A DNA stretch of 38,932 nt from Treponema sp. (GCA_022510905.1 JAFLSN010000023.1:1-38932); one strand, 5' to 3'; counted from the stretch's first letter, positions 8,053-17,690 are shown. Translations and numbers: made by a program. The notes: generated by a model from the letters alone, not told the origin.

Positions 8053-11000
8053 ATGAGGAAAGTGGAAAAGCTTGCTGCGCTTATTGCCGGAGTAGTGCTT
8101 TTTTTAGTAGCGGCGCTGTTTTCTATAGCATTGATTCTGGGCATGTTCGATTTTGGCATGAATGTTCCCGGTGGAGGAAACCCGCTCTACCGTTTTGGTA
8201 TCATGCTTGTTTCAGTTTACGGCCTGAGCAGTTTGCTTATTCCGATTTTTTTGCTTGTTGCCGGTAGTTTTTGTTTTGCAGCCGAATGGACGGTGCAGAA
8301 AGCCGCATGCCTTTTGGTAAGCGTTGTTCCATTTTTTACAATTGCAGGTGCCGAACGTCTTGCGAGAAAAATCGCTGAAGATGATTCAAGTCCTATAGCA
8401 ACGGTAAAAATTGCTTGTCTGGTTGTAATTGCCGTTTTGCTTGTTGTTGCTGAATATCTGCTTACTCTCATTGCGGCAAGCCGTGGACGAGTTTCTGCAA
8501 AGCAGCCGGAAGCTTCCACAAAAAAATTCCATTTGCCATTTGATGAAGGTGAAGAATTTTCCGGGAAATCTGCTCCCAAATCAAAAATCGAAGACAGTGT
8601 TTTTTTTGAAGATGAACCTCTTTCAAGGCCACTGCCGTCATTTTTGCAAAAAGTAAGAGAAGCTGAGCAATCGTTGGTAAAACGTATTGCCCAAACCTAT
8701 CAGCGCGGAAAAAAATCGCTTCTGCAAAAATTGCATGACCATAATCCCATTGCGGAATCAAGGACTAAAAATGCCGAAGGTTCGTGGACGCTTGAACAAA
8801 TTTTACAGGAACACAAAAAAACTGAAGATGCATTTGCTTCTGATCCTGTGCCTGAGCCGTTTATGCCGTCGGAGCCTGAACCCAAAAATAATCAAAACGG
8901 CTCTGACATTTGGTCAATCGACAGCAACGGCAATATAAAAGAGCCGTCAATCATCAACACAAAATGGAGCACTGAACCAGTGCTAAATGCTGTGCCGTCT
9001 TCAAATGACAGCCAGAGTCCAACGGCAAACAGCACACTGGATGTTGCATATGAGCCGGAACTGCCCTCCACAGTGATAACCAGCCAGGAACCACCGCTTG
9101 CACAAACCGAACCCGCTTCCAAAAATCAAACATCCAGTCCTATGGAGGAAGCCGTTTCTGTTCAGCCTGACGAATCGCGAGCTGATGATGACCCATGGCA
9201 TATTGCGCAGATTGAGCGTGAAAGCAAAAAAGGTCCGCAGGTATTTTATCTGGGAACTTCATACAAGCAGTCAAAAAATTCGGAACCTGTAACCGAAGTC
9301 TCCGATTCTTCCGAAGCTGAAAAAAAATCTGATGTGGCTTCTGATTCCAGGTTGGAACTTGCATCCGACGCGGCTGAACCCAAAAAAACAGAATCCTCTG
9401 GCAATACCGTTTCTGAACGACCCGAACCCATTTTACAGGCGGCCAATTTGCCTAAAGAGCCTGCTGTGCCCGAGCACGAAGTTTCTTCTGCCATGCCAGC
9501 GCCGTTACAGCAGCCACAGTCCGATTCAGGTGAAGATGACATCATCGAGCAGTTTGAAAAATCCAATTTTGATTTTACAACAGATGAGCTTTTTGATGAA
9601 TCGAACAATGACGACATCGATGATGAAGACGAAGAGCTTTCATACGAAATTCCATTTGAAGATGATGATACAAACGAATCTGATTTTGATGAAGAAGATT
9701 CATCTGACGACACCGCACTTGCCGACATCCAGAGTGACATTCAGACTTTTGATGCCGAAACTGATGATGAAGATTTTGTAGATATTGATAATGAAAGTAA
9801 GGCGGAAAACGACGCTTCTGAGCCAGTGTCCCAATCTCCGTCTACAATGAGCGCAGTTGTTCAGCCTGTTGCCACCAAAACAGCTGTGAAAGTTGCGCAG
9901 CCAGTGGCGGGTTCTTTGCAGCCGGAAGCGCATACCGTTCAGCCAGCCAGTGCATTGCCAGTGTCTGTTCAGTCCGGGGTTACACAATCGCCTTCCAAGT
10001 TGGAATCAAAATCTCCGATGTCTACTGGTAGCAGTTCTATGATTTCAGCGCTGGATTCCGTGTTCGCAAAAATGGATGCCGATGCACAGGCGGAGGTTGA
10101 AGCCCAGTCTGTGCAGTTTGACCCCACAGCAGCTCCCATTGTTGATAGCACTGGACACCTTCGTTCTGGAAGTGTTCCGTTGGCAGGAATCACAAGCCCA
10201 GAGCGTAGTGAGTCTGTTCCTGTTGGAAATCGGGTTACACAAACTCGTGTTGAAAGCGATTCACCTTCTACAGAAAAACCTGAATCTAGCCCAGTTCCGC
10301 AGTCTGATAGCTCACAGGAAACTGCGCCTCAAGCTGTTTCAAACTCCGCGCCTGCTTCACCTATTCCTCGTGCAGTGCCAAAGCGTGTGGCCCATGGCCC
10401 TTACAAAATCCCAACGGAATTGCTGACCGCGCATGAAGAAAATCCCTACTGGATTATTGACGATGAGACCAACCTTGCCGCCGCCAGCCTCAAAAGCACG
10501 TTGAACGAATTTAAAATCAACGCAGAAGTGACGGGAATCAGAAAAGGTCCTGTGGTAACCATGTTTGAGATTCTTCCCGCGCCTGGTGTAAAGCTTAGCA
10601 GAATCGTGGCGTTGCAAGACAACATTGCCCTGCGCCTTGCGGCAAGCTCCGTGCGTATTGTCGCTCCCATTCCTGGAAAGCATGCAGTTGGAATTGAAGT
10701 TCCAAACAAAAACCGTGCCATTGTTTCGTACCGAGAATGTATCGAACAGAATCTTCCAGAATGGAAAAAAATGGCGGTTCCAGTGGTTCTTGGCAAAGAC
10801 ATTCAAGGAGAAACACAAGTAATTGATTTGGTAAGGACACCCCATCTGCTCATTGCCGGTTCCACGGGTGCTGGAAAATCCGTGTGCGTCAACAGCATGA
10901 TTTTGAGCATTTTGTTTAAGCGCAGTCCCAACGAAGTAAAGCTCATTCTTATTGACCCCAAAATTGTTGAGCTCAAACTGTACAACGATATTCCACATCT

Positions 11001-11814
11001 GCTTACACCTGTCATCACGGAACCCAAGCGGGCTATGCAGGCATTGCAGTATTGCCTGTGCGAGATGGAACGGCGCTATGCATTGCTTGACGGTATGGGG
11101 GTGCGCGATATTTCAACCTACAACAAAAAAATAATCGAGCGAAAAATCGCCACAGAAAAACTTCCCTACCTGATTGTGGTGATTGATGAATTCGCAGATT
11201 TGATGGCTACCACCGGAAAACAGCTTGAAGGCGTGCTGGCCCGTCTTGCCGCAATGAGCCGTGCGGTTGGAATCCATCTGGTGCTTGCAACGCAGCGGCC
11301 CTCAATCGATGTGATTACCGGCTTGATTAAGGCAAACATTCCCAGCCGCATTGCGTTTATGGTTTCGAGCAAAATGGACAGCCGCATTATCATTGACCAG
11401 GTGGGTGCGGAAAAATTGCTGGGCAAGGGCGACATGTTGTATGCGTCTGCAACCGATCCGTTCCCTGTCCGTATTCAGGGTACATTTGTAAGCGATCAGG
11501 AAGTTGAAGACGTTGTTGAATGTGTCAAGCAGTGGGGTGAGCCTGAATACATCGATGACGAAATTTTTGTTGACGATGATGAAGATGGCGGCGATGACCA
11601 AATGGTATTTGCAGATGGCGGCAGCGACGACCCGTTGTATGATAAAGCACTTGATATTGTTGTTCAGTCTGGAAAGGCGAGCGCAAGTTTTATTCAGCGT
11701 AAACTGAAAATCGGCTACAACCGTGCAGCCCGTCTTGTTGAATTGATGGAAGAACGTGGTATTGTGGGACCTGCAAACGGAAGCAAACCACGCGAAATTG
11801 TGCATATACCATGA
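8053..11814 (+). CDS. ftsK: DNA translocase FtsK/SpoIIIE
   Basis: About 1253 residues. FtsK anchors at the division septum and pumps chromosomal DNA so that sister chromosomes separate. Four hydrophobic segments fill the first 140 residues. A very long linker (about 142-770) rich in Glu, Asp, Ser, Pro and Gln follows, with an extremely acidic patch encoded at 9530-9800. The motor starts near residue 775 ([10 protein letters not shown]) and carries Walker A GSTGAGKS (about 936) and Walker [13 protein letters not shown]. It ends with the gamma winged-helix DNA-reading domain ([18 protein letters not shown] to [13 protein letters not shown]). Starts at 8002, 8041 and 8053 are possible. 8053 is preferred because AAGGA lies 11-12 bases before it and the protein then begins at the membrane segment. 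A GH18 gene follows 16 bases after the stop. Confidence 0.96.
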   Translation: MRKVEKLAALIAGVVLFLVAALFSIALILGMFDFGMNVPGGGNPLYRFGIMLVSVYGLSSLLIPIFLLVAGSFCFAAEWTVQKAACLLVSVVPFFTIAGAERLARKIAEDDSSPIATVKIACLVVIAVLLVVAEYLLTLIAASRGRVSAKQPEASTKKFHLPFDEGEEFSGKSAPKSKIEDSVFFEDEPLSRPLPSFLQKVREAEQSLVKRIAQTYQRGKKSLLQKLHDHNPIAESRTKNAEGSWTLEQILQEHKKTEDAFASDPVPEPFMPSEPEPKNNQNGSDIWSIDSNGNIKEPSIINTKWSTEPVLNAVPSSNDSQSPTANSTLDVAYEPELPSTVITSQEPPLAQTEPASKNQTSSPMEEAVSVQPDESRADDDPWHIAQIERESKKGPQVFYLGTSYKQSKNSEPVTEVSDSSEAEKKSDVASDSRLELASDAAEPKKTESSGNTVSERPEPILQAANLPKEPAVPEHEVSSAMPAPLQQPQSDSGEDDIIEQFEKSNFDFTTDELFDESNNDDIDDEDEELSYEIPFEDDDTNESDFDEEDSSDDTALADIQSDIQTFDAETDDEDFVDIDNESKAENDASEPVSQSPSTMSAVVQPVATKTAVKVAQPVAGSLQPEAHTVQPASALPVSVQSGVTQSPSKLESKSPMSTGSSSMISALDSVFAKMDADAQAEVEAQSVQFDPTAAPIVDSTGHLRSGSVPLAGITSPERSESVPVGNRVTQTRVESDSPSTEKPESSPVPQSDSSQETAPQAVSNSAPASPIPRAVPKRVAHGPYKIPTELLTAHEENPYWIIDDETNLAAASLKSTLNEFKINAEVTGIRKGPVVTMFEILPAPGVKLSRIVALQDNIALRLAASSVRIVAPIPGKHAVGIEVPNKNRAIVSYRECIEQNLPEWKKMAVPVVLGKDIQGETQVIDLVRTPHLLIAGSTGAGKSVCVNSMILSILFKRSPNEVKLILIDPKIVELKLYNDIPHLLTPVITEPKRAMQALQYCLCEMERRYALLDGMGVRDISTYNKKIIERKIATEKLPYLIVVIDEFADLMATTGKQLEGVLARLAAMSRAVGIHLVLATQRPSIDVITGLIKANIPSRIAFMVSSKMDSRIIIDQVGAEKLLGKGDMLYASATDPFPVRIQGTFVSDQEVEDVVECVKQWGEPEYIDDEIFVDDDEDGGDDQMVFADGGSDDPLYDKALDIVVQSGKASASFIQRKLKIGYNRAARLVELMEERGIVGPANGSKPREIVHIP

Positions 11815-11830
11815 TGCGCGAGGAGGAATT

Positions 11831-12916
11831 ATGTTAATTGATATAAAATATTCCGTTTTGTTTTCTATCTGCGCCTTTGTGTTTTGTCTTGCTCCATTGT
11901 TTGGCGGCGGAAAAAAAGACACCACTCTTGAGCAGGTTGAATCTGATTCAAGTGCAAACGATATTTCTGATTCAAATGAAACCGTTGACCCAAAAAAAAT
12001 CTGGTACAACTATAAAGTGCCGCAGGGCGAACCAGTGCCTTTTCACGAAGTGTGGGGCTATGTTATGGAAAAGCGTGAATCAGAATATCGGAGTGATATG
12101 CCCATCACTGATTTGTGTTATTTCGGGGCCGACATCAATATGTATGGCGAAATCACGCATATCCCAAATCCTGACGCAATCAAATCGCGGGGATTCAAAG
12201 GACGCACCCATCTTGTTGTTACATGCGAGGGGCGCTCGTTAAGCCATTTGGTGCTTGATCCAAAATTCAATATACGCAAAGAAGTTCTTTCGACACTTGC
12301 AAATGCCGCAAAAAAATATGATGGCATACAGATTGATTTTGAATTGGTTCCACTTCGCGATGCTGAACATTTCCGTACATTTTTAACAGACTTGCGTTCA
12401 CGCATTGGCAACAGCAAATGGCTGACAGTTTGTCTGCCAGCACGATTGAAAACAGATAGCATTTATCCGTATGAAAAAATTGAGCCGCTTGTTGACCGCA
12501 TTATCATCATGGCATATGACCAGCATTGGTCAACTAGCGCCCCTGGTTCCATTGCTGAAATTGGCTGGTGCGAACGCATAGTTGACTATGCAAAAACCGT
12601 CATTCCCAAAAAAAAGCTGGTCATGGGCCTGCCGTTTTATGGCCGCACTTGGCAAGACCAGTCGCTTGGCAAAGCCTGGTACTTTAGCGGCGTGAACAAA
12701 CTTATCAAAGAAAATCATATTGACAATGTAAGTTACGTTGATGACATTCCTTGTTTTACGTTTGAAAAAAATATCAAAGTCACCGGTTTTTTTGAAGACA
12801 CATGGTCGTCTGTTGTACGGCTTCGGTTGTATGCGTCAAAAGATGTTGATCGCATTGCATTTTGGCGAATCGGACAGGAGGACGAAAACTTTTGGCCGTG
12901 GCTAACCATTCAGTAA
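11831..12916 (+). CDS. Exported glycoside hydrolase family 18-like protein
   Basis: A 361-residue protein with a strong ribosome site (AGGAGG) before the ATG and a hydrophobic N-terminal signal (LFSICAFVFCLAPLFGGG). A short acidic spacer leads to a GH18-type barrel. The catalytic strand reads YDGIQIDFELVP: E171 is the expected acid and D169 is present, but the first Asp of the usual DxxDxDxE pattern is shifted or replaced (Gln at 167). Other family marks are MAYDQHW and GLPFYGRTW, and the C-terminal FWRIGQED. The protein resembles the spore-cortex and SLH-linked GH18 group that acts on peptidoglycan or chitin-like polymers; the substrate is not known. It lies 16 bases after ftsK and is probably cotranscribed, which suggests a wall-related role. 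Confidence 0.88.
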   Translation: MLIDIKYSVLFSICAFVFCLAPLFGGGKKDTTLEQVESDSSANDISDSNETVDPKKIWYNYKVPQGEPVPFHEVWGYVMEKRESEYRSDMPITDLCYFGADINMYGEITHIPNPDAIKSRGFKGRTHLVVTCEGRSLSHLVLDPKFNIRKEVLSTLANAAKKYDGIQIDFELVPLRDAEHFRTFLTDLRSRIGNSKWLTVCLPARLKTDSIYPYEKIEPLVDRIIIMAYDQHWSTSAPGSIAEIGWCERIVDYAKTVIPKKKLVMGLPFYGRTWQDQSLGKAWYFSGVNKLIKENHIDNVSYVDDIPCFTFEKNIKVTGFFEDTWSSVVRLRLYASKDVDRIAFWRIGQEDENFWPWLTIQ

Positions 12917-12930
12917 ATGCAAGGCCGCGC

Positions 12931-12965
12931 CAGATACATTCAGAACTGTATTCTGACTTTTCTTT
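12931..12965 (+). terminator. Terminator after the ftsK-GH18 pair
   Basis: CAGATACA (12931-12938) pairs with TGTATTCTG (12947-12955) with one bulge. A T-rich stretch (ACTTTTCTTTT) follows. Confidence 0.55.
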
Positions 12966-12989
12966 TGCCGCAAATGAAAAACTGTGGGC

Positions 12990-13018
12990 TTCACAACTGT
13001 TGCGCAACATGCTATACT
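12990..13018 (+). promoter_or_regulatory. Near-consensus promoter of the small gene
   Basis: TTCACA (12990-12995), a 17-base spacer and TATACT (13013-13018). The transcript would start near 13025, about 35 bases before the first possible start codon at 13060. Confidence 0.6.
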
Positions 13019-13059
13019 AAAGCAGCTGTACAGAAAATCCATAACGGATTATCTGTAAA

Positions 13060-13251
13060 ATGACTTTTTACAAGAGCGCACAAATGAATAATGAAGCAAC
13101 GGCATTGTACGAACGTTTGCAGGCCATGTATGAGTTCATGCAAAATGCAATTGATACACAGGAAGTTGAAAACGCGATTTTTGAATATGAAGATTGCGTA
13201 ACTGAAGAAGACTATAAAAACTGGGTGCAGAAATATTCCTTTTTTATGTAA
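13060..13251 (+). CDS. Small acidic protein of unknown function
   Basis: 63 residues from ATG 13060, or 55 from the in-frame ATG at 13084. The sequence from 13084 (MNNEATALYERLQAMYEFMQ) is helical and acidic. It ends with YEDCVTEEDYKNWVQKYSFF, with a single Cys and many aromatics. No signal peptide and no known family. Support for it being real comes from the well-formed promoter just upstream, the preceding terminator that isolates it from the GH18 gene, and a composition unlike a random reading frame. Neither start has a good Shine-Dalgarno (AAGAG lies about eight bases before 13084), so the start is uncertain. A regulatory or partner-binding role is possible but unsupported. Confidence 0.6.
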   Translation: MTFYKSAQMNNEATALYERLQAMYEFMQNAIDTQEVENAIFEYEDCVTEEDYKNWVQKYSFFM

Positions 13252-13387
13252 ATGCCCAAGGATTGCATAATAAGGCAACTATGCGATTGTTGAGCCGTGC
13301 TAAAGTCACCAATAAGATTTTTTCTTACAACAAGAATATTTGAATTTTCTTACAGTATTCTGCATATTTAAATGCTTGCGCTTTTGT

Positions 13388-13627
13388 GAATCGACACACC
13401 CCGAGGCATAAGCAAGGTTTCACTCTGTGAAGTGTGGTATAATTTTTCTTAAACTTGACCCTTTAGCAGTGATAAAGAAACCTTTAGACTTTGCTGGGTG
13501 TGTTGTTTCAATTGTATTGCAGTCAAGTGTACACACCCTTTCCTTAGTTTCGCCCTTGATTGCAGCAAGCCTCATGTCCTGGGCCAGCTTTAGAAGCACA
13601 CTATGTGCCTTTCCGCACAAATCAAAT
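13388..13627 (-). repeat. Degenerate dispersed element, copy A (with 70-codon reading frame)
   Basis: Read on the minus strand this stretch aligns by eye with 26903-27092 and partly with 30234-30295. Shared parts are GTGCGGAAAGG near one end, TTGACTGCAAT, CTAAAGGTTTCTTTATCACT (13465-13487) and a GGGGTGTG(C/T)(C/T)GATTC motif at the far end (13388-13406). A reading frame with a TTG start spans 13420-13632 and includes TLDCNTIETTHPAKSKGFFI. The same frame reappears, broken, in copy B. Either a small gene family or a mobile repeat with a chance frame. I see nothing else in the gap 13252-13730. Confidence 0.55.
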
Positions 13628-13730
13628 TTCAAGTTTTAAGTTGAATGGCAAACTAAAAAGTGTGTTTTGGTCAGGTGCAACAGACATCGCTAATTTGAAG
13701 TAAATTTGTTCTGGCAGAAATTAAAGTAAA

Positions 13731-13811
13731 AAATCCTGCCGGAGCATGTAAAACGCCGGCAGGATTTATAAAATTGCGCTATGCATGAACCGCATTGTTT
13801 TGGTTCATGCA
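13731..13811 (-). terminator. Two tandem hairpins downstream of the chemotaxis receptor
   Basis: Nearest the gene, TGCATGAACC (13782-13791) pairs perfectly with GGTTCATGCA (13802-13811). Beyond it, AAATCCTGCCGG (13731-13742) pairs perfectly with CCGGCAGGATTT (13755-13766), followed on the minus strand by a T-rich run (TTTTTTACTTTAATTT). The second is a convincing intrinsic terminator. Confidence 0.8.
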
Positions 13812-13827
13812 AAGTGTTTAAAGTGCA

Positions 13828-15933
13828 TTACACCTTGAACAAGTCAATCTGTGAACCAATCTTGTTGATGGCACCACGCACATTGCTTGAAATGTCTGAA
13901 AGCACGGAACCAGAATGGCCGACTTTGCGGGCACCAACACCCATTTCATCCATGCTCTGTTTCATAGATGCTGTTGAGTTGCGGAGCATCTGCATTTCTT
14001 TCAGAATCAACGTGTTCTTGCTTGACATTTCTTTGGAAGCCGCTTGAACTTCCACTGTACTGTCATTCATGGCGCGGAGAGCTTCGCTAATCTGGCGGGA
14101 ACCGGAGTTCTGCTCTTCCATTGCAGCTTTAATTTGCAAAACAATCTGGTCGGTTTCACGGATTTTATTTGACACGGCAGAGAATGCCGCGCTTGATTCC
14201 GTGGAAGCGGCAACCACTTCAGAAATGGAATCTTTGATTTTATTCAGCTGGTCACCGATGGTCTTTGACTGTGCCGAAGATGTTTCAGAAAGCTTACGAA
14301 TTTCGTCCGCAACCACCGAGAAGCCTTTACCTGCTTCACCTGCATGGGCAGCTTCGATAGCAGCGTTCATAGCCAGAAGGTTTGTCTGTTCAGCGATGTT
14401 GGATATTGCTTGGTTAGCTTCTTGCAACATGGTTGACTGACCTTCAATCTGCTTGATTCGTTCGTTCACGTCTTCCTGTTTAGTAAACCCGGTCTGTGCA
14501 TTTATTGAAAGAGCTTCAAACGAGAGGGCCATCTTGTCAACGGAATTGTTAACTGAAGCGATGTTGCCAACCATTTCTTCAACAGCAGTAGAAGCCTGTG
14601 CCACACTGGATGACTGCCCGCTAATCATGGAGTCAAGCTTGGTGATGTGCTGTGCAATGTCATCAACCGCGTCTGCCGTGTGGTGCACACTTTCGCTCTG
14701 GTCGTTGATCTGGTGCGAAATGCCATCGATGTTTGCAATAATCTGGGTGATTGCGCTCGATGTATCTTCGGAAGATGCCGCCATTTCTGTACCAGAGGAG
14801 CTGAGTTCTTCTTTGGAACCTCTAACCTGCCTAATTATGTCTTGCAGCTTGTCAAGGAACAAGTCGAAGTGAATGATGAGGTCACCTATTTCATCGCGGA
14901 TAAACAGTTTACAACGTTTTGTAAGGTCGGCTTCACCTGTTTCCATTTCTTTGAGGAAGTTAGTAACGTTGTAGATACGCCACATAAGCCAGTTAACAAA
15001 GCGATAAGTAAAGAAGATGATGATTGAAATGGCAACTACCAGAATCGGCACAATGATGATAAGCGTGCGGTCGCGTGTTTCTTCAATAACTTCCATGCTT
15101 TTTGCAACGAATACCATGCCGGACACAGTGTTTCCAGAATGGAGCGGGCTGTAAATGGCATAGTAAGGTTTTCCTGCGATGTAGGTCATACCCTTGAACT
15201 GGCCGCCATTTACCAGAACCTGCGTTATAACGTTCTGGTCAGAAACTTTCACACCTATCAAGTCGCGGCCCAGTGTGGTTGAAACGCGAGTATCGCCTTT
15301 CAGAACTGTAGATTCTACATCGTAGCTGTTTTTCATCTGGCGCACAAAGATGTCATCATCCATATCGTAGCCCACCGCGATACAGCCGATAACAGCACCT
15401 TCGTAACGCACCGGTGCCGCCGCAACCATTGCGTAAGGATGGTCAGCAAATTCATCAAGCATGGTAGCAGATGTGCCGCTCAACGCCGAGCGCACCACCG
15501 ATGTTGAGCTGATGCCGCCAGTGTTACTTGCAATGTGATGTACACCGCCAGGAACTACGGTTCCGTTCCGTCCGACAACAATCAAAAAGTCAATTTTTCC
15601 CACATCAACGGCATGTATCAACAACCGTTCAAGCGCATAGCGATCATTGTTGACAAGGGCATTTTTTAAATCGGCAGTCTCCGAAAGGATGCCCGCGTAG
15701 CCAATCAATGTGTTGTTCCAGTCGGTAAGGGTCAAATTAACACCCTCTGCGGTGTAATCCAGCCCCTTTTCCGTGTCTTCAACAAGACCGTTGTTGAAGA
15801 TAAACAAAGTTAAAATCATCGTACCCGCAATACAGCCAACAATAGAAAGGATGGTGATGAGTAGCAACTTTGTTTTAATCTGCATGTCACGTTTGGCAGT
15901 GGTGTCAAACCTGTCAAGTTCTTTCTGTGCCAT
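13828..15933 (-). CDS. Methyl-accepting chemotaxis protein with Cache-type sensor
   Basis: 701-residue inner-membrane receptor. A short cytoplasmic tail is followed by one membrane helix (about 20-48) and a periplasmic Cache-type sensor (LIVVGRNGTVVPGGVHH, then APVRYEGAVIGCIAVGYDMD). A second membrane helix (IIIVPILVVAISIIIFFTY, about 293-311) and a HAMP linker come next. The C-terminal half is the signalling coiled coil, with the hairpin tip EQTNLLAMNAAIEAAHAGE. It would relay ligand binding to CheA/CheW and the flagellar motor. There is no NWETF-like CheR tether at the C-terminus (IGSQIDLFKV). The ligand is unknown. Start: ATG 15933, with GGGAG about 13 bases upstream; an ATG at 15885 is the alternative. 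No chemotaxis genes are adjacent. Confidence 0.95.
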   Translation of the reverse strand: MAQKELDRFDTTAKRDMQIKTKLLLITILSIVGCIAGTMILTLFIFNNGLVEDTEKGLDYTAEGVNLTLTDWNNTLIGYAGILSETADLKNALVNNDRYALERLLIHAVDVGKIDFLIVVGRNGTVVPGGVHHIASNTGGISSTSVVRSALSGTSATMLDEFADHPYAMVAAAPVRYEGAVIGCIAVGYDMDDDIFVRQMKNSYDVESTVLKGDTRVSTTLGRDLIGVKVSDQNVITQVLVNGGQFKGMTYIAGKPYYAIYSPLHSGNTVSGMVFVAKSMEVIEETRDRTLIIIVPILVVAISIIIFFTYRFVNWLMWRIYNVTNFLKEMETGEADLTKRCKLFIRDEIGDLIIHFDLFLDKLQDIIRQVRGSKEELSSSGTEMAASSEDTSSAITQIIANIDGISHQINDQSESVHHTADAVDDIAQHITKLDSMISGQSSSVAQASTAVEEMVGNIASVNNSVDKMALSFEALSINAQTGFTKQEDVNERIKQIEGQSTMLQEANQAISNIAEQTNLLAMNAAIEAAHAGEAGKGFSVVADEIRKLSETSSAQSKTIGDQLNKIKDSISEVVAASTESSAAFSAVSNKIRETDQIVLQIKAAMEEQNSGSRQISEALRAMNDSTVEVQAASKEMSSKNTLILKEMQMLRNSTASMKQSMDEMGVGARKVGHSGSVLSDISSNVRGAINKIGSQIDLFKV

Positions 15934-16008
15934 AAAGCAAACAGCTCCCGTAAAAGTGTAATATGTTTATTGGCGCCTTCAATATTAAAATAGAAGAAAC
16001 CACAGAAT

Positions 16009-16037
16009 ATTTTACCATATAAGATTCAAAAAAACAA
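16009..16037 (-). promoter_or_regulatory. Predicted promoter of the chemotaxis receptor gene
   Basis: On the minus strand: TTGTTT, a 17-base spacer and TAAAAT. A sigma-28-like -10, GCCAATAA (plus 15967-15974), lies nearer the gene but lacks a matching TAAA box, so it is second choice. Confidence 0.4.
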
Positions 16038-16040
16038 GCC

Positions 16041-16069
16041 TTGTGTTGAAAGTTCTGATTGAATAAATT
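16041..16069 (+). promoter_or_regulatory. Predicted distal promoter of gluQ
   Basis: TTGTGT, a 17-base spacer and TAAATT. A transcript would start near 16076, inside the first strand of the leader hairpin. A second candidate (TTGTGG 16180-16185, 18 bases, TATAGT 16204-16209) lies downstream of the hairpin. Confidence 0.35.
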
Positions 16070-16072
16070 ATT

Positions 16073-16125
16073 TGGCTCTTGACCACTTGAACCCTGTTCT
16101 GGATGATTTGGCTGGTCAGGAGCCA
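16073..16125 (+). promoter_or_regulatory. Strong hairpin in the gluQ leader, attenuator-like
   Basis: TGGCTCTTGACCA (16073-16085) pairs with TGGTCAGGAGCCA (16113-16125): 13 base pairs, one of them U-G, with a 27-base loop. TTGTTTTTG follows at once, as in an intrinsic terminator. No plus-strand gene lies upstream that would need a terminator here, so attenuation of gluQ is one reading. Confidence 0.5.
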
Positions 16126-16272
16126 TTGTTTTTGCAGCTTTGCTTCATGCTGAATTTTCTGCGATATGCCAAACTAGCCTTGTGGAATAGAACTGTTACG
16201 TGTTATAGTGGCTGTGTCTGCGTGGTTTTGCGGATTTTATGCGGTTCAGATTTTTTGAATGATGGTTGCTTT

Positions 16273-17208
16273 ATGGAACATAAAGGCAGGTTCGCACCTT
16301 CTCCCAGCGGACGAATGCATATCGGCAATGTTTACACGGCACTGCTTTCGTGGCTTTCAATAAAGCAGCGCGGCGGATCTTGGCTGTTGCGTATTGAAGA
16401 TCTTGACAGACAACGCTGCAAGCCTGAATATACCATTCAACTGCTGGATGACTTGCACTGGCTTGGTCTTGACTGGGACGAAGGCCCTTCTGGTGACAGC
16501 GAGCCACATTCTCCGTATTTTCAGTCAAACAGAACTGAATTGTATCAGTCTACGTTTGATCAGCTAAAGTCGAAAGGTCTTGTGTACGACTGCTATTGTA
16601 GCCGCGCGGATGTTATTGCTGCACGTGCTCCACACGGTTCAGATGCACTTTCAGTATACCGGGGGCACTGCCGCGAACTTTCGGAGAATGAACGGCGTGT
16701 GCTTTTGCAAAGTAAACGCCCTGCCCAAAGGATTGTGGTGCCAAATCGTAAGAGTACATTTTTGGACGGACACTACGGATTGCAGCATCGGAATTTGTTT
16801 TTGGACTGCGGTGACTTTATTATTCGCCGTGCGGACGGAGGGTTTGCCTACCAGCTTGCTGTTGTGGTTGACGATGCCAGCATGCACATAACGGAAGTGG
16901 TTCGTGGCAGCGATCTGCTTGCCTCAACCCACCAGCAGATTTTTTTATACAATGAGCTTGGTTTTGATATTCCCCGCTTTTATCATGTGCCGCTTCTTGT
17001 GGCAAAAGACGGGCGCCGCCTTTCCAAGCGCAACAAAGATCTTGACATGGGGGCTCTCCGAAAACAGTTTACGCCCGAGCGGCTCGTCGGAAAAATCATG
17101 CACCGCTGCGGATTCATTTCAGAAGAATATCCGCTTTCGCTGCAGGAGGCGCAAGCGGTGTTCTCCTGGGAAAAACTTCCATGCAAAAATATCTGCATCA
17201 CAGACTGA
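16273..17208 (+). CDS. gluQ: Glutamyl-Q tRNA(Asp) synthetase
   Basis: 311 residues: the catalytic half of a glutamyl-tRNA synthetase without the anticodon-binding domain, as in YadB/GluQ-RS (about 300 residues). Known members attach glutamate to queuosine at position 34 of tRNA-Asp. Seen here are RFAPSPSGRMHIGN (HIGH-type motif at 16-19), the zinc site C107-x-C109 with Y129-RGH-C133, and RLSKRNKD in place of KMSKS. The start at 16273 begins right before the conserved motif; the frame is open further upstream but that part shows no homology. The Shine-Dalgarno is weak. The gene stands alone between a long leader and a repeat-rich gap. Queuosine synthesis genes are not in the window. A full GltX would be much longer, near 480 residues or more. 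Confidence 0.95.
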   Translation: MEHKGRFAPSPSGRMHIGNVYTALLSWLSIKQRGGSWLLRIEDLDRQRCKPEYTIQLLDDLHWLGLDWDEGPSGDSEPHSPYFQSNRTELYQSTFDQLKSKGLVYDCYCSRADVIAARAPHGSDALSVYRGHCRELSENERRVLLQSKRPAQRIVVPNRKSTFLDGHYGLQHRNLFLDCGDFIIRRADGGFAYQLAVVVDDASMHITEVVRGSDLLASTHQQIFLYNELGFDIPRFYHVPLLVAKDGRRLSKRNKDLDMGALRKQFTPERLVGKIMHRCGFISEEYPLSLQEAQAVFSWEKLPCKNICITD

Positions 17209-17283
17209 AAGAAATAGAGGCCGCACTGTGCGACTCTGCGTTGTCTCAAAAATTTGCTGTGGCAAGGGCTGTTAAGTAAAAAA

Positions 17284-17306
17284 TATCCCGCCAAAATCTG
17301 GCCGGA
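17284..17306. terminator. Short hairpin after gluQ, possibly bidirectional
   Basis: ATCCCGCCA and TGGCCGGAT can pair around a five-base loop with one mismatch. The T-run (ATATTTTTTAC) is on the minus-strand side, so it fits minus-strand termination better than gluQ. Confidence 0.4.
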
Positions 17307-17478
17307 TTATAAACTTCGTTCTGTTTATGGTTCATTCGGAACGGATGCATGTCTCCAAATATTTTTGTTGGGGCGTATCGCGCCCTAAAAACTTGCCACC
17401 GTTGGAAAATTGCTTGAAACTGCGCTTTGCGGCTTGTTGCAAAAATAGTTTCTGATAGTGCTTGAGTCAGTCCTCTCG

Positions 17479-17554
17479 GATAATACGATAAACGAGTTTT
17501 TGCAGAAAACTGGAAGTTAAAATCAGCGGCGATATTTCGGCACTGATTCTAAAC
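17479..17554 (+). repeat. Dispersed hairpin repeat, copy 1
   Basis: Contains GTTAAAATCAGC and CTGATTCTAAAC as the arms of a hairpin (17516-17554), preceded by ATACGATAAACGAG and GCAGAAAAC. The same order occurs inverted at 26010-26086. A separate perfect 11-base inverted repeat, TTTCCAGCGAT (17564-17574) with ATCGCTGGAAA (17596-17606), lies just after it. Confidence 0.6.
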
Positions 17555-17640
17555 GTTCATATATTTCCAGCGATAAAAAAGTATCAAGTTTGTTCATCGC
17601 TGGAAACGGAAGTAAATAACTCAGTTTTGAAAAACTTGAA

Positions 17641-17680
17641 GTTAAAATCGGCAACACCATTTGAGTTGCCGATTTTAAAC
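17641..17680 (-). terminator. Terminator of the M23-RlpA operon (hairpin repeat copy 2)
   Basis: TTAAAATCGGCAAC pairs with GTTGCCGATTTTAA around a ten-base loop. It lies ten bases beyond the rlpA stop and is flanked by A and T runs, as in a bidirectional intrinsic terminator. The sequence before it (GTTTTGAAAAACTTGAAG) resembles the lead-in of copy 1, so the terminator belongs to that repeat family. Confidence 0.7.
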
Positions 17681-17690
17681 GTTCTATTTT

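Noticed and set aside
8217..10998. Several long frames on either strand
   Set aside because: Shadows of ftsK, caused by its repetitive acidic linker and codon bias.
13427..13639. 70-codon plus-strand frame
   Set aside because: Antisense to the reading shared by the dispersed element; no homology or ribosome site.
16072..16272. Upstream extension of gluQ
   Set aside because: In frame but includes the leader hairpin and both promoters, and the known family starts at the RFAPSPSG region.
16041..16272. T-box riboswitch ahead of gluQ
   Set aside because: No T-box consensus or specifier loop was seen; only a simple hairpin.
17181..17279. 33-codon frame overlapping the end of gluQ, possibly showing a gluQ frameshift
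   Set aside because: GluQ already has normal length and a plausible end; the overlapping frame is too short to support.
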